Assembly (NCBI GenBank): GCA_963715055.1
Contig: CAVQRB010000016.1
Span: 1-64,000, forward strand
Reading direction: 5' to 3'
Source of the DNA: CAVQRB01 sp963715055
GTDB lineage: Bacteria; Pseudomonadota; Alphaproteobacteria; Rhodobacterales; Rhodobacteraceae
DNA: 64,000 bases
Shown here: in pieces, positions 17,269-26,239 of the stretch
How positions within the stretch are numbered: position 1 is the stretch's first letter
Layout of the letters: each line of letters opens with the position of its first letter
Made by a program: the position numbers and the translations under genes
The notes under the pieces: generated by a model
Told to the model about the DNA's origin: nothing
The model's database searches: none
The model's input: the letters and a program-made list of their open reading frames with translations, nothing else

Positions 17269-17958
17269 TCAGTACCGCGTGGTCATCTTGTAGTGCGGCG
17301 CGAAATGCAGCCGGGCGAAGGTCACGCCTGCGCCTTCCAGCCAGGTGGTGCGCTCCAGGGTGAAAACTGCGCTGCCATGCGCCGCACCGAGCATCTCCGC
17401 GATGCGCGGCTGGGCCCCGGTCGCCGAGAAACTCAGTTCGGCATTGGTGAAGGGCACCTTGCGCACCAGCCAGTCATTGGGGCCGGTTTCCTCGAAATCG
17501 AAGCTGGCGGCTTCCGGCACGGCCGAGAGGTTGATCCAGCGGTCCTCGACCTGAAACGGCACGTTGTCCGCGAAGTGCACGCAGCACAGCCGCAGGACGC
17601 GCGCCTTGGCGGGCAGGTCAAGCTGCGCCCGCAGCCAGACGGGTACGATCTGGATCTCGCGTTCCACCAGCGCATAGCCGTACTGCGCGCCCGTGGCGAT
17701 GATTTCCTCCCGGATCAGCGGGATGGTGAACTCGGCCCGGCGTGTCGGTGCGGACCGAACCCGTGTGCCCACCTTGCGCCGGCGCTCCAGAATGCCGTCG
17801 GTCACCAATTCGCGCATGGCCCGGCTTACGGTCGCCCGGGCGCAACCGAACTCCTTGGCAAGATCGATCTCGCCGGGCAGGCTGGCGCCGGGCGGCCATG
17901 TGCCGGCCCTGATCCGCTCCAGGATTGCCTTTTTCACGTCGAGATAACTGATGCGCAA
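17269..17958 (-). CDS. hutC: HutC, GntR/UTRA-type histidine utilisation repressor
   Basis: A 229-residue DNA-binding repressor. The winged helix-turn-helix occupies residues 5-70 (YLDVKKAILERIRAGTWPPG, then EFGCARATVSRAMREL) and the UTRA effector domain follows (IREEIIATGAQYGYALVERE to RLHFAPHYKMTTRY). HutC proteins bind urocanate and release hut promoters; here the gene sits beside hutD and all hut enzymes, which supports the call. The open frame extends further upstream through hutD on the other strand, so I chose the TTG at 17958, just ahead of the GntR domain; there is no suitable ATG in that position. The stop is 127 bp from the SnoaL-like gene. Confidence 0.85.
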   Translation of the reverse strand: MRISYLDVKKAILERIRAGTWPPGASLPGEIDLAKEFGCARATVSRAMRELVTDGILERRRKVGTRVRSAPTRRAEFTIPLIREEIIATGAQYGYALVEREIQIVPVWLRAQLDLPAKARVLRLCCVHFADNVPFQVEDRWINLSAVPEAASFDFEETGPNDWLVRKVPFTNAELSFSATGAQPRIAEMLGAAHGSAVFTLERTTWLEGAGVTFARLHFAPHYKMTTRY

Positions 17959-17967
17959 AGGATCGGC

Positions 17968-17994
17968 CCTTGTTGCTTTTATGAGCAAGGTAAT
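17968..17994. promoter_or_regulatory. Candidate HutC operator between hutC and hutD
   Basis: The 127-bp divergent gap holds an imperfect palindrome with arms CCTTG (17968-17972) and CAAGG (17986-17990). Overlapping it is TTATGAG at 17979-17985, a 7-mer identical to the left half of the cleaner palindrome between hutF and hutI. Assignment to HutC is inferred from position and this shared half-site. Confidence 0.4.
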
Positions 17995-18085
17995 AGAGTC
18001 AATTAACCGCAAATGTAACGGGGTTTTCGGTATTGTCTGGCGTTTTCGAGGCCATTGCAGCAACGTCGGAAGGGGTGAACGGTCA

Positions 18086-18637
18086 ATGAAGCTTTCGTCC
18101 ATAGACGATCTGTTGTTCACGTCATGGCAGAATGGCGCGGGCCGGACGCGCGAAATCGCGCGATCGGAAGGCGATAGCGGGATTGTCTGGCGGCTGAGCG
18201 TGGCCGAAATCGAAGCTGGGGCCGGGTTTTCGAGCTTTCCCGGGTTGCGGCGCTGCCTGACCGTGTTTCGAGGCGCAGGTCTGTCGCTCACGCTGGGCAG
18301 TGAGGTGTCTTCGCCCGGCAACGATCCCTTCTGGTTTTCCGGCGACGCGCCTGTCCGATGCGCCGTCCCGTCCGGCACTGTTTCGGTCTTCAACCTGATG
18401 CATGATCCTGCTGTTTCCAAGGCAGCGGTGAAGGTGCTGCCCGAGATATCGCGGCAGCGTATCATGGTGCCGCGCGACACGGTGATCTGTGTCTTCTGCC
18501 TGTCCGGAAGGCTCCGTATCGGCGCGGCAACGGGTGAGGCCGGGTGCTATGCGGTGATTTCGGGCGGTGACCGGGAGGTAGCCTTCGATGTGACCGGACG
18601 GGTACTTTGTGCGCATATCACCGTCTTCTCCAGCTGA
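18086..18637 (+). CDS. hutD: HutD family protein
   Basis: A 183-residue cupin-fold protein of the HutD family, found beside hut genes in many proteobacteria. Family hallmarks visible are FTSWQNGAGRTREIAR near the N-terminus, DSGIVWRLSVAEIEAGAGFS, FPGLRRCLTVFRGAGLSLTL and FNLMHDPAVSKAAV. Its role is thought to be in tuning hut expression, possibly by limiting urocanate or an intermediate; no enzymatic activity is established. The start at ATG 18086 follows GGAAGG, 13 nt upstream. It diverges from hutC and converges with hutF, whose stop is 8 bp away. Confidence 0.85.
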   Translation: MKLSSIDDLLFTSWQNGAGRTREIARSEGDSGIVWRLSVAEIEAGAGFSSFPGLRRCLTVFRGAGLSLTLGSEVSSPGNDPFWFSGDAPVRCAVPSGTVSVFNLMHDPAVSKAAVKVLPEISRQRIMVPRDTVICVFCLSGRLRIGAATGEAGCYAVISGGDREVAFDVTGRVLCAHITVFSS

Positions 18638-18645
18638 TACGCCGC

Positions 18646-20013
18646 TCAGGTGTCCAGCAGACGCCGCAGGTCCGCCATTGCGTTTCGGTAGTCTGCAAGA
18701 ATGGCATCTTCGGCGAGGTGATGGCCCGCGCGGACCATGTGACGCCCGGCACTCCAGAGGTCCGTGACCGGCTGGTCGCCCGAAGCAAAGACGAAGCCGT
18801 CGAGCAATTGCGCCTCGGTCAGCGCGCAAAGACCGGGGGCCTGCGTGTCGATGGCCATCAGGTCGGCGAGTTTGCCCGGCGCAATGCACCCGCAGTCGCG
18901 CCCCAGCGCCTGCGCCCCACCGCTTAGGGCGCCCTTGAAGAGCGTGGCGCCCGTCGAGGCCCCCTCGGCAGTCATCACGTTGCGGGCCCGGTGTGTCAGG
19001 CGTTGGCCGTATTCGAGCAGCCGCAACTCCTCCGTCAGGGAAATCCGCACGTTGGAATCGGTGCCGATGCCGAAGCGCCCCCCGGCACGCAGATACGCTG
19101 GACCATTGAAGATACCGTCCCCGAGATTGGCTTCGGTGATCGGGCAGAGACCGGCGACGGCACCGGACCGTGCGAGCCGTTCGGTCTCGCGCGCCGTCAT
19201 ATGCGTGGCATGGATCAGGCACCAGCGTTCGTTCACTCCGGCCTCGTCCAGCAGCCAGTCGACAGGCCGCGCGCCAAGTCTTGCCTCGACGCTCTCCACC
19301 TCCTGCAACTGCTCCGCCGCGTGGATGTGGACCGGCCCCTCCGTCCAGCTCGCAAGGAGTTGCCTGAGGTCGGCGGGAGACGTCGCGCGCAGGGAGTGCG
19401 GCGCCACGCCGAGACGGGCGTCCTCCGGCAGCGCTGATAGCCTGGCGCGGCAGCGCTCAAGCAGGTCCGTGTACGCGTCGAGCGCATTGCCGAACCGCAA
19501 CTGTCCGCCCGCGAGCGGTGCGAGATCGACGCCCGAATGCGTGTAGAGCACGGGCAGATGCGTGAGCCCGATGCCGGTCTGCGTCGCTGCGGCGAAGATG
19601 CGGGCGGAAAGCTCCGCCGGATCGTCGTAGCGCTGCCCGCCCGGCGCGTGGTGCAGATAGTGAAATTCCGCTACCGAGGCATAGCCCGCCTTTTGCATTT
19701 CCATGAAAGCCAGCGCGGCGATCGCCTGCACATGATCGGGCGTCAGGTGATCCAGAAAGCGGTACATCAGGCTGCGCCAGGTCCAGAAGCTGTCCTGCCC
19801 GGCGGCCCTCGCTTCCGTCATGCCTGCCATGGCGCGCTGGAAGCTGTGGCTGTGCAGGTTCGGCATCGCCGGCAGCAGCGTATCGACGCGCGTATCGCCG
19901 TCCTGTGCGGCACTGCCACTCTCGACACTGCCGATCAGGGCCCCGGCGAGCCTCAGGCGGACGTCGCAGTGCCATTGATCGCCAAGCAGCGCACGCTTTG
20001 CAAAAACCGCCAT
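18646..20013 (-). CDS. hutF: Formimidoylglutamate deiminase
   Basis: HutF converts N-formimino-L-glutamate to N-formyl-L-glutamate and ammonia, the fourth step of the five-step histidine pathway. The 455-residue amidohydrolase shows the metal site PNLHSHSFQRAMAGM, then HIHAAEQ, LIHATHM and the catalytic Asp in GIGTDSNVRISL. Translation from ATG 20013 (MAVFAK) is preferred because GAGGA lies 7 nt upstream; the in-frame ATG at 20025 lacks a Shine-Dalgarno site and falls in the proposed operator. The gene diverges from hutI. Presence of both hutF and hutG shows that this organism uses the formylglutamate branch rather than formiminoglutamase. Confidence 0.93.
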   Translation of the reverse strand: MAVFAKRALLGDQWHCDVRLRLAGALIGSVESGSAAQDGDTRVDTLLPAMPNLHSHSFQRAMAGMTEARAAGQDSFWTWRSLMYRFLDHLTPDHVQAIAALAFMEMQKAGYASVAEFHYLHHAPGGQRYDDPAELSARIFAAATQTGIGLTHLPVLYTHSGVDLAPLAGGQLRFGNALDAYTDLLERCRARLSALPEDARLGVAPHSLRATSPADLRQLLASWTEGPVHIHAAEQLQEVESVEARLGARPVDWLLDEAGVNERWCLIHATHMTARETERLARSGAVAGLCPITEANLGDGIFNGPAYLRAGGRFGIGTDSNVRISLTEELRLLEYGQRLTHRARNVMTAEGASTGATLFKGALSGGAQALGRDCGCIAPGKLADLMAIDTQAPGLCALTEAQLLDGFVFASGDQPVTDLWSAGRHMVRAGHHLAEDAILADYRNAMADLRRLLDT

Positions 20014-20024
20014 GCCGGTCCTCA

Positions 20025-20040
20025 TTATGAGTAGACATAA
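20025..20040. promoter_or_regulatory. Candidate HutC operator in the hutF/hutI divergent promoter
   Basis: A 16-bp palindrome, TTATGAGTAGACATAA, has perfect 5-bp arms and lies in the 83-bp gap between the two divergent hut transcripts, directly upstream of the chosen hutF start. The TTATGAG half recurs upstream of hutC. The site is well placed for HutC to block both promoters. This is inference; the sequence alone does not prove binding. Confidence 0.5.
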
Positions 20041-20096
20041 CAACAATAAGACCATAATTTATTCCGGACAAGCTGCAAGTTCCGCGGGTGGCGATC

Positions 20097-21302
20097 ATGT
20101 CCCAGAAAGTCCTGACAAATTGCCGAGCCGCCACGATGGCGATGACGGGCGCGCCTTACGGTCTGATCGAGGACTGTGCCGTCGTGCTGTCCTCGGGCCG
20201 GATCGACTGGATCGGGCCGCGAACGGAGCTGTCTCCGACACAGCTTGCCTTGCCCTCGACCGACCTTGAGGGGCGGCTCCTGACGCCCGCGCTGGTCGAT
20301 TGCCATACGCATCTGGTGCATGGCGGCAACCGCGCGCGGGAGTTCGAGATGCGGTTGCAAGGCGCGAGCTACACGGAAATTGCGCAGGCGGGCGGCGGCA
20401 TCGTCTCTACCGTCGCCGCGACTCGCGGCGCCTGCGAGGAAGATCTTGTCGCCAGCGCCTTGCCCCGCCTCGATGCCTTGATCGCGGAAGGGTTGACCAC
20501 CATCGAAATCAAATCCGGCTACGGGCTGGACCTGGAGACCGAACTCAGGATGTTGCGGGTCGCGCGCAGGCTCGGCATGCTGCGCGCGGTCGCGATCCGC
20601 ACGACCTTCCTTGGTGCCCATGCCGTGCCGACGGAGTTCGACGGGCGGGCGGACCAGTATATCGACGATATCTGCATTCCTGCGCTGCGCGCCGCCCATG
20701 CCGAGGGCCTCGTGGATGCGGTCGATGGCTTTTGCGAGGGCATCGCCTTCTCGCCCGCCCAAGTCGCGCGGGTCTTTGCGGTGGCGCAGGACCTCGGGCT
20801 GCCGGTCAAGATACATGCCGAACAACTCTCCAACCTCGGGGGTGCCCGGCTGGCGGCGGGGTTCGGGGCGCTTTCGGCGGATCACCTCGAATATCTCGAC
20901 GCGGCGGGCGTGCAAGCCATGGCGGCGGCCGGTACGGTTGCGGTCATCCTGCCGGGGGCGTTCTATACCCTGCGCGAGACGCAGGCGCCGCCGATCGACC
21001 TGCTGCGCCGGTATGGCGTGCCGATGGCGGTGGCGACGGATGCCAACCCCGGTTCCTCGCCGATGACCTCGCTGCTGCTGGCGATGAACATGGCGGCGAC
21101 TCTTTTCGGGATGACGCCGGAAGAGGCGCTGGCCGGAACTACCCGCCATGCAGCACGAGCGCTCGGTCTTGCGGACCGTGGGATGCTGGCACCCGGCTTG
21201 CGCGCGGATATGGCGGTCTGGGACGTGGGGCATCCGGCGGAATTGGCCTACCGCATCGGGTTCAATCCGCTTCATGCGCGTCTTTATGGAGGTGAGCCAT
21301 GA
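20097..21302 (+). CDS. hutI: Imidazolonepropionase
   Basis: HutI hydrolyses 4-imidazolone-5-propionate to N-formiminoglutamate, the third step of histidine breakdown. The 401-residue metal-dependent amidohydrolase has the expected motifs: LVDCHTHLVHGGNRAREFEM (first zinc His pair and substrate Arg), IEIKSGYGLDLETELRML, KIHAEQLSN, ADHLEYL and the catalytic Asp in AVATDANPGSSP. I take the ATG at 20097 as start; a GTG nine bases earlier is also open. The stop overlaps hutH as ATGA, so hutI, hutH, hutG and hutU are one coupled unit. Confidence 0.95.
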   Translation: MSQKVLTNCRAATMAMTGAPYGLIEDCAVVLSSGRIDWIGPRTELSPTQLALPSTDLEGRLLTPALVDCHTHLVHGGNRAREFEMRLQGASYTEIAQAGGGIVSTVAATRGACEEDLVASALPRLDALIAEGLTTIEIKSGYGLDLETELRMLRVARRLGMLRAVAIRTTFLGAHAVPTEFDGRADQYIDDICIPALRAAHAEGLVDAVDGFCEGIAFSPAQVARVFAVAQDLGLPVKIHAEQLSNLGGARLAAGFGALSADHLEYLDAAGVQAMAAAGTVAVILPGAFYTLRETQAPPIDLLRRYGVPMAVATDANPGSSPMTSLLLAMNMAATLFGMTPEEALAGTTRHAARALGLADRGMLAPGLRADMAVWDVGHPAELAYRIGFNPLHARLYGGEP

Positions 21303-22837
21303 CGCCGCTCATCCTGACACCCGGAGCGGTCACGCCGGACGACCTCGCGCAGGTCTATCGCACGGGGCGGGCCGTGCGCCTCGATCCTGACTGCCGTCCG
21401 GCGGTCGAAGCGGCAGCCGGTGTCATCGCCAGCGCAGCCGAGAGCGACGCGCCGGTCTATGGGGTCAACACCGGCTTTGGCAAACTGGCCAGCGTCAAGA
21501 TCGCGTCGCGGGATACGGCGACCCTGCAGCGCAACCTGATCCTGTCGCATTGCTGCGGTGTGGGTGCGCCCATATCGACGGCGCAGGCCCGGCTGATCAT
21601 GACGCTGAAACTGCTCTCACTGGGGCGCGGAGCATCGGGGGTGCGCTGGGTCCTGATCGACATGCTGGAGCAGATGCTGGCGCGCGGTGTCACGCCGGTG
21701 ATCCCGTCGCAGGGGTCCGTGGGGGCCTCGGGCGATCTGGCGCCGCTGGCGCATATGACCGCCGTCATCATCGGCGAAGGCGAGGCGGAGGTGGAGGGCA
21801 TCCAAATGCCCGGTCGCGCGGCGCTGGAGAAGGTCGGTCTGGCGCCGATCCCGCTCGGGCCCAAGGAAGGCCTCGCCTTCATCAATGGTACACAGTTCTC
21901 GACCGCTTTCGGCCTGATCGGGCTTTTCGGCGCATGGGATGCGGCGATGTCGGCACTGGTCACCTCGGCGATGTCCACCGATGCGATCATGGGGTCGACC
22001 GCCCCCTTGCACCCCGATATCCACGAGTTGCGCGGGCATCGCGGCCAGATCGAGGCTGCCGCCGCGATGCGCGACCTGCTCGAGGGTTCCGAAATTCGCG
22101 AAAGCCACCGTGAAGGCGACAGCCGTGTGCAGGATCCCTACTGCATCCGCTGCCAGCCGCAGGTCATGGGGGCCGTCATGGACGTGCTGCGGCAGGCGGC
22201 GACAACGCTTCGGATCGAGGCCAATGCCGCTACGGACAACCCACTGGTTCTGACACAGGCGGGGATGATCGTTTCGGGCGGGAACTTCCATGCCGAACCG
22301 GTGGGTTTTGCCGCGGACATGATCGCGCTGGCGCTCTCCGAGATCGGGGCGATCGCGCAGCGGCGCGTGGCGCTGATGGTCGACCCCACGCTCTCCTTCG
22401 ACCTGCCGCCCTTCCTGACCCGCGAGCCGGGGCTCAATTCCGGCTATATGATCGCGGAAGTCACCACCGCGGCGCTGATGTCGGAGAACAAGCATCTCGC
22501 CATGCCGTGCGTCACCGACAGCACGCCCACGTCGGCCAATCAGGAGGACCACGTGTCGATGGCCGCCCATGGCGCCTATCGCCTGTTGCGGATGCTCGAC
22601 AACCTGCATGTGATCCTGGGCGTGGAACTGCTCTGCGCGGCTCAAGGGATCGAGTTCCGCGCACCGCTCGCCACGAGTGCCCCCCTGCAAGCCTGCCTCG
22701 GGCGTCTGCGCGCAGAGGTGCCCGCCCTGACCCTCGATCGCTATCTCGCGCCCGACATTGCCAAGGCAGCGCAGTTGATCGCTTCCGGCGAGGTTGCGTC
22801 GCTGAGCCGAGTGGCCATGCCCCGGGTTGCGCCATGA
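21299..22837 (+). CDS. hutH: Histidine ammonia-lyase
   Basis: HutH removes ammonia from histidine to give urocanate, the committing step of the pathway, in the cytosol as a tetramer. The 512-residue protein has the Ala-Ser-Gly triplet that cyclises into the MIO electrophile, in GSVGASGDLAPLAHM (near residue 146). Also visible are the active-site Tyr loop VYGVNTGFGKLA and the QDPYCIRCQPQVMG segment. It has ATGA overlaps with hutI before it and hutG after it. Length and motifs are standard for the family. Confidence 0.97.
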   Translation: MTPLILTPGAVTPDDLAQVYRTGRAVRLDPDCRPAVEAAAGVIASAAESDAPVYGVNTGFGKLASVKIASRDTATLQRNLILSHCCGVGAPISTAQARLIMTLKLLSLGRGASGVRWVLIDMLEQMLARGVTPVIPSQGSVGASGDLAPLAHMTAVIIGEGEAEVEGIQMPGRAALEKVGLAPIPLGPKEGLAFINGTQFSTAFGLIGLFGAWDAAMSALVTSAMSTDAIMGSTAPLHPDIHELRGHRGQIEAAAAMRDLLEGSEIRESHREGDSRVQDPYCIRCQPQVMGAVMDVLRQAATTLRIEANAATDNPLVLTQAGMIVSGGNFHAEPVGFAADMIALALSEIGAIAQRRVALMVDPTLSFDLPPFLTREPGLNSGYMIAEVTTAALMSENKHLAMPCVTDSTPTSANQEDHVSMAAHGAYRLLRMLDNLHVILGVELLCAAQGIEFRAPLATSAPLQACLGRLRAEVPALTLDRYLAPDIAKAAQLIASGEVASLSRVAMPRVAP

Positions 22838-23658
22838 CCCTCTTCGACGTGATCCCCGGCGACAGCCCCGTGGTGCTGGCGCAGCCCCATGGCGGCACCT
22901 TCCTGCCCGATGACCTGATGGCGCGGCTCAATGATAACGGGCGTAGTCTGGCGGATACGGACTGGCATATCGAGCGGCTCTACGACGGGCTGCTGAAGGG
23001 GGCCACGGTGGTGAAATCCAACGTGCATCGCTACGCCATCGATGCCAACCGCGACCCGGATGGTCAATCGCTTTACCCCGGCCAGAATACCACCGAACTC
23101 TGCCCCACCACCGATTTCGACGGGCAGCCCATCTGGCAACCGGGGCAAGAGCCATCAGCCGATGAGATCGCCGCGCGCCGGGAGGCCTATCACGCGCCAT
23201 ACCACGACGCACTGGCGCAGGAACTGGCGCGGGTCATGGCGAAGCACGGGGTTGTGGTGCTATACGATTGCCATTCGATCCGCTCGACGATCCCGTTTCT
23301 GTTCGAAGGCCGGCTGCCGGTTTTCAACATCGGCACCAATGCAACGGCCACCTGCGCTCCACTGGTCGAAAAGACCGTCGCAAGCCATTGCAGCGCCGCA
23401 ACGCCCCAGTATGACACAACCGTCAATGGCCGGTTCAAGGGCGGCTGGACGACGCGGCACTACGGACGGCCCGATCTGGGCCAGCACGCGATCCAGATGG
23501 AACTGGCGCAGCGCGCCTACATGACCGAAGCCGCTCCATGGGGCTACCGTTCCGATCTGGCGGAGTCGCTGCGCAAGGTGATTGCAGGCATTTTGAAGGA
23601 CCTGGATGCGCTGGCGCGCGGTGTGGAACTGAAACCGAAAGGACAAGACGATGCTTGA
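22834..23658 (+). CDS. hutG: N-formylglutamate deformylase
   Basis: HutG hydrolyses N-formyl-L-glutamate to glutamate and formate, the final step of the HutF/HutG branch. The 274-residue protein belongs to the N-formylglutamate amidohydrolase family: AQPHGGTFLPDDLM near the N-terminus, NVHRYAIDANRDPDG, YDCHSIRSTIPFLFEGRLP and GGWTTRHYGRP. The ATG at 22834 overlaps the hutH stop by 4 nt, and the gene overlaps hutU by 8 nt. A longer open frame extends upstream through hutH but is only a shadow of it. Confidence 0.93.
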   Translation: MTLFDVIPGDSPVVLAQPHGGTFLPDDLMARLNDNGRSLADTDWHIERLYDGLLKGATVVKSNVHRYAIDANRDPDGQSLYPGQNTTELCPTTDFDGQPIWQPGQEPSADEIAARREAYHAPYHDALAQELARVMAKHGVVVLYDCHSIRSTIPFLFEGRLPVFNIGTNATATCAPLVEKTVASHCSAATPQYDTTVNGRFKGGWTTRHYGRPDLGQHAIQMELAQRAYMTEAAPWGYRSDLAESLRKVIAGILKDLDALARGVELKPKGQDDA

Positions 23659-25318
23659 TCGCAAGAACACACGGGACGTCTATCCGCCGACCGGGAGTAC
23701 GCTGAACGCCAAAAGCTGGCTGACCGAGGCGCCGCTGCGCATGCTGATGAACAACCTGCATCCCGACGTGGCGGAAAACCCGCATGAACTGGTGGTCTAC
23801 GGTGGTATCGGGCGGGCCGCACGAAGCTGGTCGGATTTCGACGCGATGGTAGCGACCCTGAAGGACCTCGAGGACGACGAGACGATGATCGTGCAATCGG
23901 GGCGACCGGTGGCGGTGATCCGGACCCATGCAGATGCGCCGCGGGTGCTGATCGCCAATTCCAACCTCGTGCCGCATTGGGCGACCTGGGACCATTTTCA
24001 TGAGCTCGACCGAAAGGGGCTGATGATGTACGGCCAGATGACGGCTGGCTCCTGGATCTACATCGGCAGCCAAGGCATCGTGCAGGGCACTTACGAGACC
24101 TTCGTCGAAGCGGGCCGTCAGCACTATGCCGGTGATCTCACCGGGAAATGGATTCTCACCGGGGGCCTCGGCGGGATGGGTGGGGCGCAGCCGCTTGCGG
24201 CGGTGATGGCGGGGGCCTGCTGCCTCGCGGTGGAGTGCAACCCCGAGAGCATCGACTTCCGACTACGCACGAAATACGTGGATGAGCGCGCCGATACGCT
24301 GGACGAAGCTTTGGCGATGATCGCGCGTTGGACCGCGGCCGGAGAGGCGAAATCCGTCGGGCTTCTGGGCAATGCGGCGGATGTATTTCCCGAACTCGTC
24401 CGGCGCGGCGTACGACCTGATATCGTGACCGACCAGACCTCCGCCCATGATCCCTTGAACGGCTATCTGCCGCAGGGCTGGAGCATGGCCGAATGGAAGG
24501 CCAGACGCGAAAGCGACCCCAAGGCCGTCGAAAAAGCCGCCCGTGCCAGCATGAAGGTGCATGTGCAGGCCATGGTGGATTTCTGGGACGCGGGCGTGCC
24601 GACGCTGGATTACGGCAATAACATCCGGCAGGTGGCGTTGGAGGAGGGGCTGGAGAATGCCTTCGCCTTCCCGGGTTTCGTGCCCGCCTATATCCGTCCG
24701 CTCTTTTGCCGTGGGATCGGGCCGTTCCGCTGGTGTGCGCTCTCGGGCGACCCGGAGGACATCTACAAGACCGACGCCAAGGTGAAGGAACTGGTGGACG
24801 ATCCGCATCTGCACAACTGGCTCGACATGGCGCGCGCGCGGATCAGCTTCCAGGGGCTACCCGCCCGTATCTGCTGGGTTGGGCTCGGGGTGCGTCACAA
24901 GCTGGGGCTTGCCTTCAACGAGATGGTGCGCAGCGGGGAGTTGAGCGCGCCGGTGGTGATCGGGCGCGATCACCTCGATTCAGGCTCCGTCGCCTCGCCC
25001 AACCGCGAGACCGAAGCGATGAAGGACGGATCGGACGCGGTGTCCGACTGGCCACTGCTCAATGCGCTGATCAACACCGCCTCCGGTGCCACCTGGGTGT
25101 CGCTGCACCACGGCGGAGGTGTGGGCATGGGATTCAGCCAGCATGCCGGTATGGTGATCTGCGCCGATGGCACGGATGCCGCCGCAGCGCGCCTCGAACG
25201 CGTGCTCTGGAACGATCCGGCGTCGGGCGTCTGGCGCCACGCGGATGCGGGCTACGAGGACGCCGTGGCCTGCGCGCGGGAACAGGGTTTGCGGCTGCCA
25301 CGGATCCTCGGAAACTGA
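23651..25318 (+). CDS. hutU: Urocanate hydratase
   Basis: HutU adds water to urocanate to give imidazolonepropionate, using a tightly bound NAD+ as an electrophile. The 555-residue protein is full length. Recognisable segments are YGGIGRAARSW, AGSWIYIGSQGIVQGTYETF, the dinucleotide-binding GGLGGMGGAQPLAAVMAG, NVRQ-like YGNNIRQVALEEG, and the conserved SGATWVSLHHGGGVGMGFSQ near the C-terminus. It is the last gene of the hutIHGU unit. Its stop faces that of the transporter binding-protein gene only 14 bp away, and a CTGAGC/GCTCAG hairpin (about 25314-25335) spans both stops. Confidence 0.97.
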   Translation: MLDRKNTRDVYPPTGSTLNAKSWLTEAPLRMLMNNLHPDVAENPHELVVYGGIGRAARSWSDFDAMVATLKDLEDDETMIVQSGRPVAVIRTHADAPRVLIANSNLVPHWATWDHFHELDRKGLMMYGQMTAGSWIYIGSQGIVQGTYETFVEAGRQHYAGDLTGKWILTGGLGGMGGAQPLAAVMAGACCLAVECNPESIDFRLRTKYVDERADTLDEALAMIARWTAAGEAKSVGLLGNAADVFPELVRRGVRPDIVTDQTSAHDPLNGYLPQGWSMAEWKARRESDPKAVEKAARASMKVHVQAMVDFWDAGVPTLDYGNNIRQVALEEGLENAFAFPGFVPAYIRPLFCRGIGPFRWCALSGDPEDIYKTDAKVKELVDDPHLHNWLDMARARISFQGLPARICWVGLGVRHKLGLAFNEMVRSGELSAPVVIGRDHLDSGSVASPNRETEAMKDGSDAVSDWPLLNALINTASGATWVSLHHGGGVGMGFSQHAGMVICADGTDAAAARLERVLWNDPASGVWRHADAGYEDAVACAREQGLRLPRILGN

Positions 25319-25332
25319 GCCGCAGTTGCCGC

Positions 25333-26118
25333 TCAGGGCATCAGCAGGCCCCATTTCTCCGCCGTCAGGTCGAAGAAGCCTTGAGCCTTCTGCAACTCGA
25401 TCCAGCTGTTGACGTAATTGATCCAGACCTGGTCCGTCTGCGGCATCAGCATGGCGATGGGTGTCGGCGCGCGGGCTTCGTCCACGGGGATCTGGCGCAC
25501 GTTGGGGAACTTCGAGATCAGGGTCGCTCCTTCGATGTTGGATGTGACGAAGACATCCGCGCGACCTGACAGGACTTCCTGATACCCCCGGGCGGGCGCT
25601 TCCACCACGACGATCTCCGCGCCGGGGAACCAGTCCTTCACGCTCTTCTCGAAGGTGGTGCCAAGTTCTGTCGAGACTTTGACGCCTGCGGCATTGATGC
25701 TGTCCCAGCCATTGAAATTCGCCAGCTTGTCTTCGGTGGTGAAGGGCAGGGTCTCCACGGCGATATAGCTGTCGGAATAACCTGCCGCCTTGAGGCGCGC
25801 CGGGCTGATCGAAGCCGAACCGGTGATGTGGTAGTTGCCCGCGACCACGCCGCTGACCAGTGTCTTCCAATCCGTGGGCACGAATTCCAGGGCCACGCCG
25901 AGGTCTTCGGCGAGCTTGGTCATGATGTCGATGTCATAGCCGACGAAGGTGTTCGTGGCCGGGTCGCGCACCGACATCGGGTTCCAGTCGCCCGTGGTGC
26001 CGACCTTCAGCACGCCATTGCTCAGAATGTCGTTCAAGGCCGATTGCGCGCTTGCCGACCCGGCGGTCACGGCCAGCGCCACAGCCGCCCATAGTCCCAG
26101 CTTCCTGAAGAGTGTCAT
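25333..26118 (-). CDS. Periplasmic substrate-binding protein of a polar amino-acid ABC transporter
   Basis: A 261-residue secreted protein of solute-binding family 3. The signal peptide (MTLFRKLGLWAAVALAVTAG) is cleaved near SASA-Q. The mature part starts LNDILSNGVLKVGTTGDWNP and has FVGYDIDIMTKLAEDLGV, VSTELGTTFEKSVKDWFP and a C-terminal aromatic region, which are the usual landmarks. The start at 26118 follows GGGAA about 10 nt upstream. It diverges from the ATPase and permease genes and is convergent with hutU. The cluster lies directly after the hut operon, so histidine is a sensible guess, but cyclohexadienyl dehydratase-like members of this family share the fold. Confidence 0.85.
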   Translation of the reverse strand: MTLFRKLGLWAAVALAVTAGSASAQSALNDILSNGVLKVGTTGDWNPMSVRDPATNTFVGYDIDIMTKLAEDLGVALEFVPTDWKTLVSGVVAGNYHITGSASISPARLKAAGYSDSYIAVETLPFTTEDKLANFNGWDSINAAGVKVSTELGTTFEKSVKDWFPGAEIVVVEAPARGYQEVLSGRADVFVTSNIEGATLISKFPNVRQIPVDEARAPTPIAMLMPQTDQVWINYVNSWIELQKAQGFFDLTAEKWGLLMP

Positions 26119-26239
26119 TGTCCGTTCCCTGTTGCTTGTTCTCGAATTCCGGTTCACCTAGCCTGTTGTCGGAGTTTTTCGATAGTTTCCGAAACAGATC
26201 AACCTACAATGCACAGCATTCACTTCTGGGGAGAGGTCC

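Noticed and set aside
18122..19222. Minus-strand 366-codon frame between hutD and hutF
   Set aside because: It overlaps both hut genes in the wrong frame and shows no family features.
25314..25335. CTGAGC/GCTCAG hairpin between hutU and the convergent binding-protein gene as a terminator
   Set aside because: The arms are short, overlap the stop codons and lack T tracts on both strands; too weak to list as a separate terminator.
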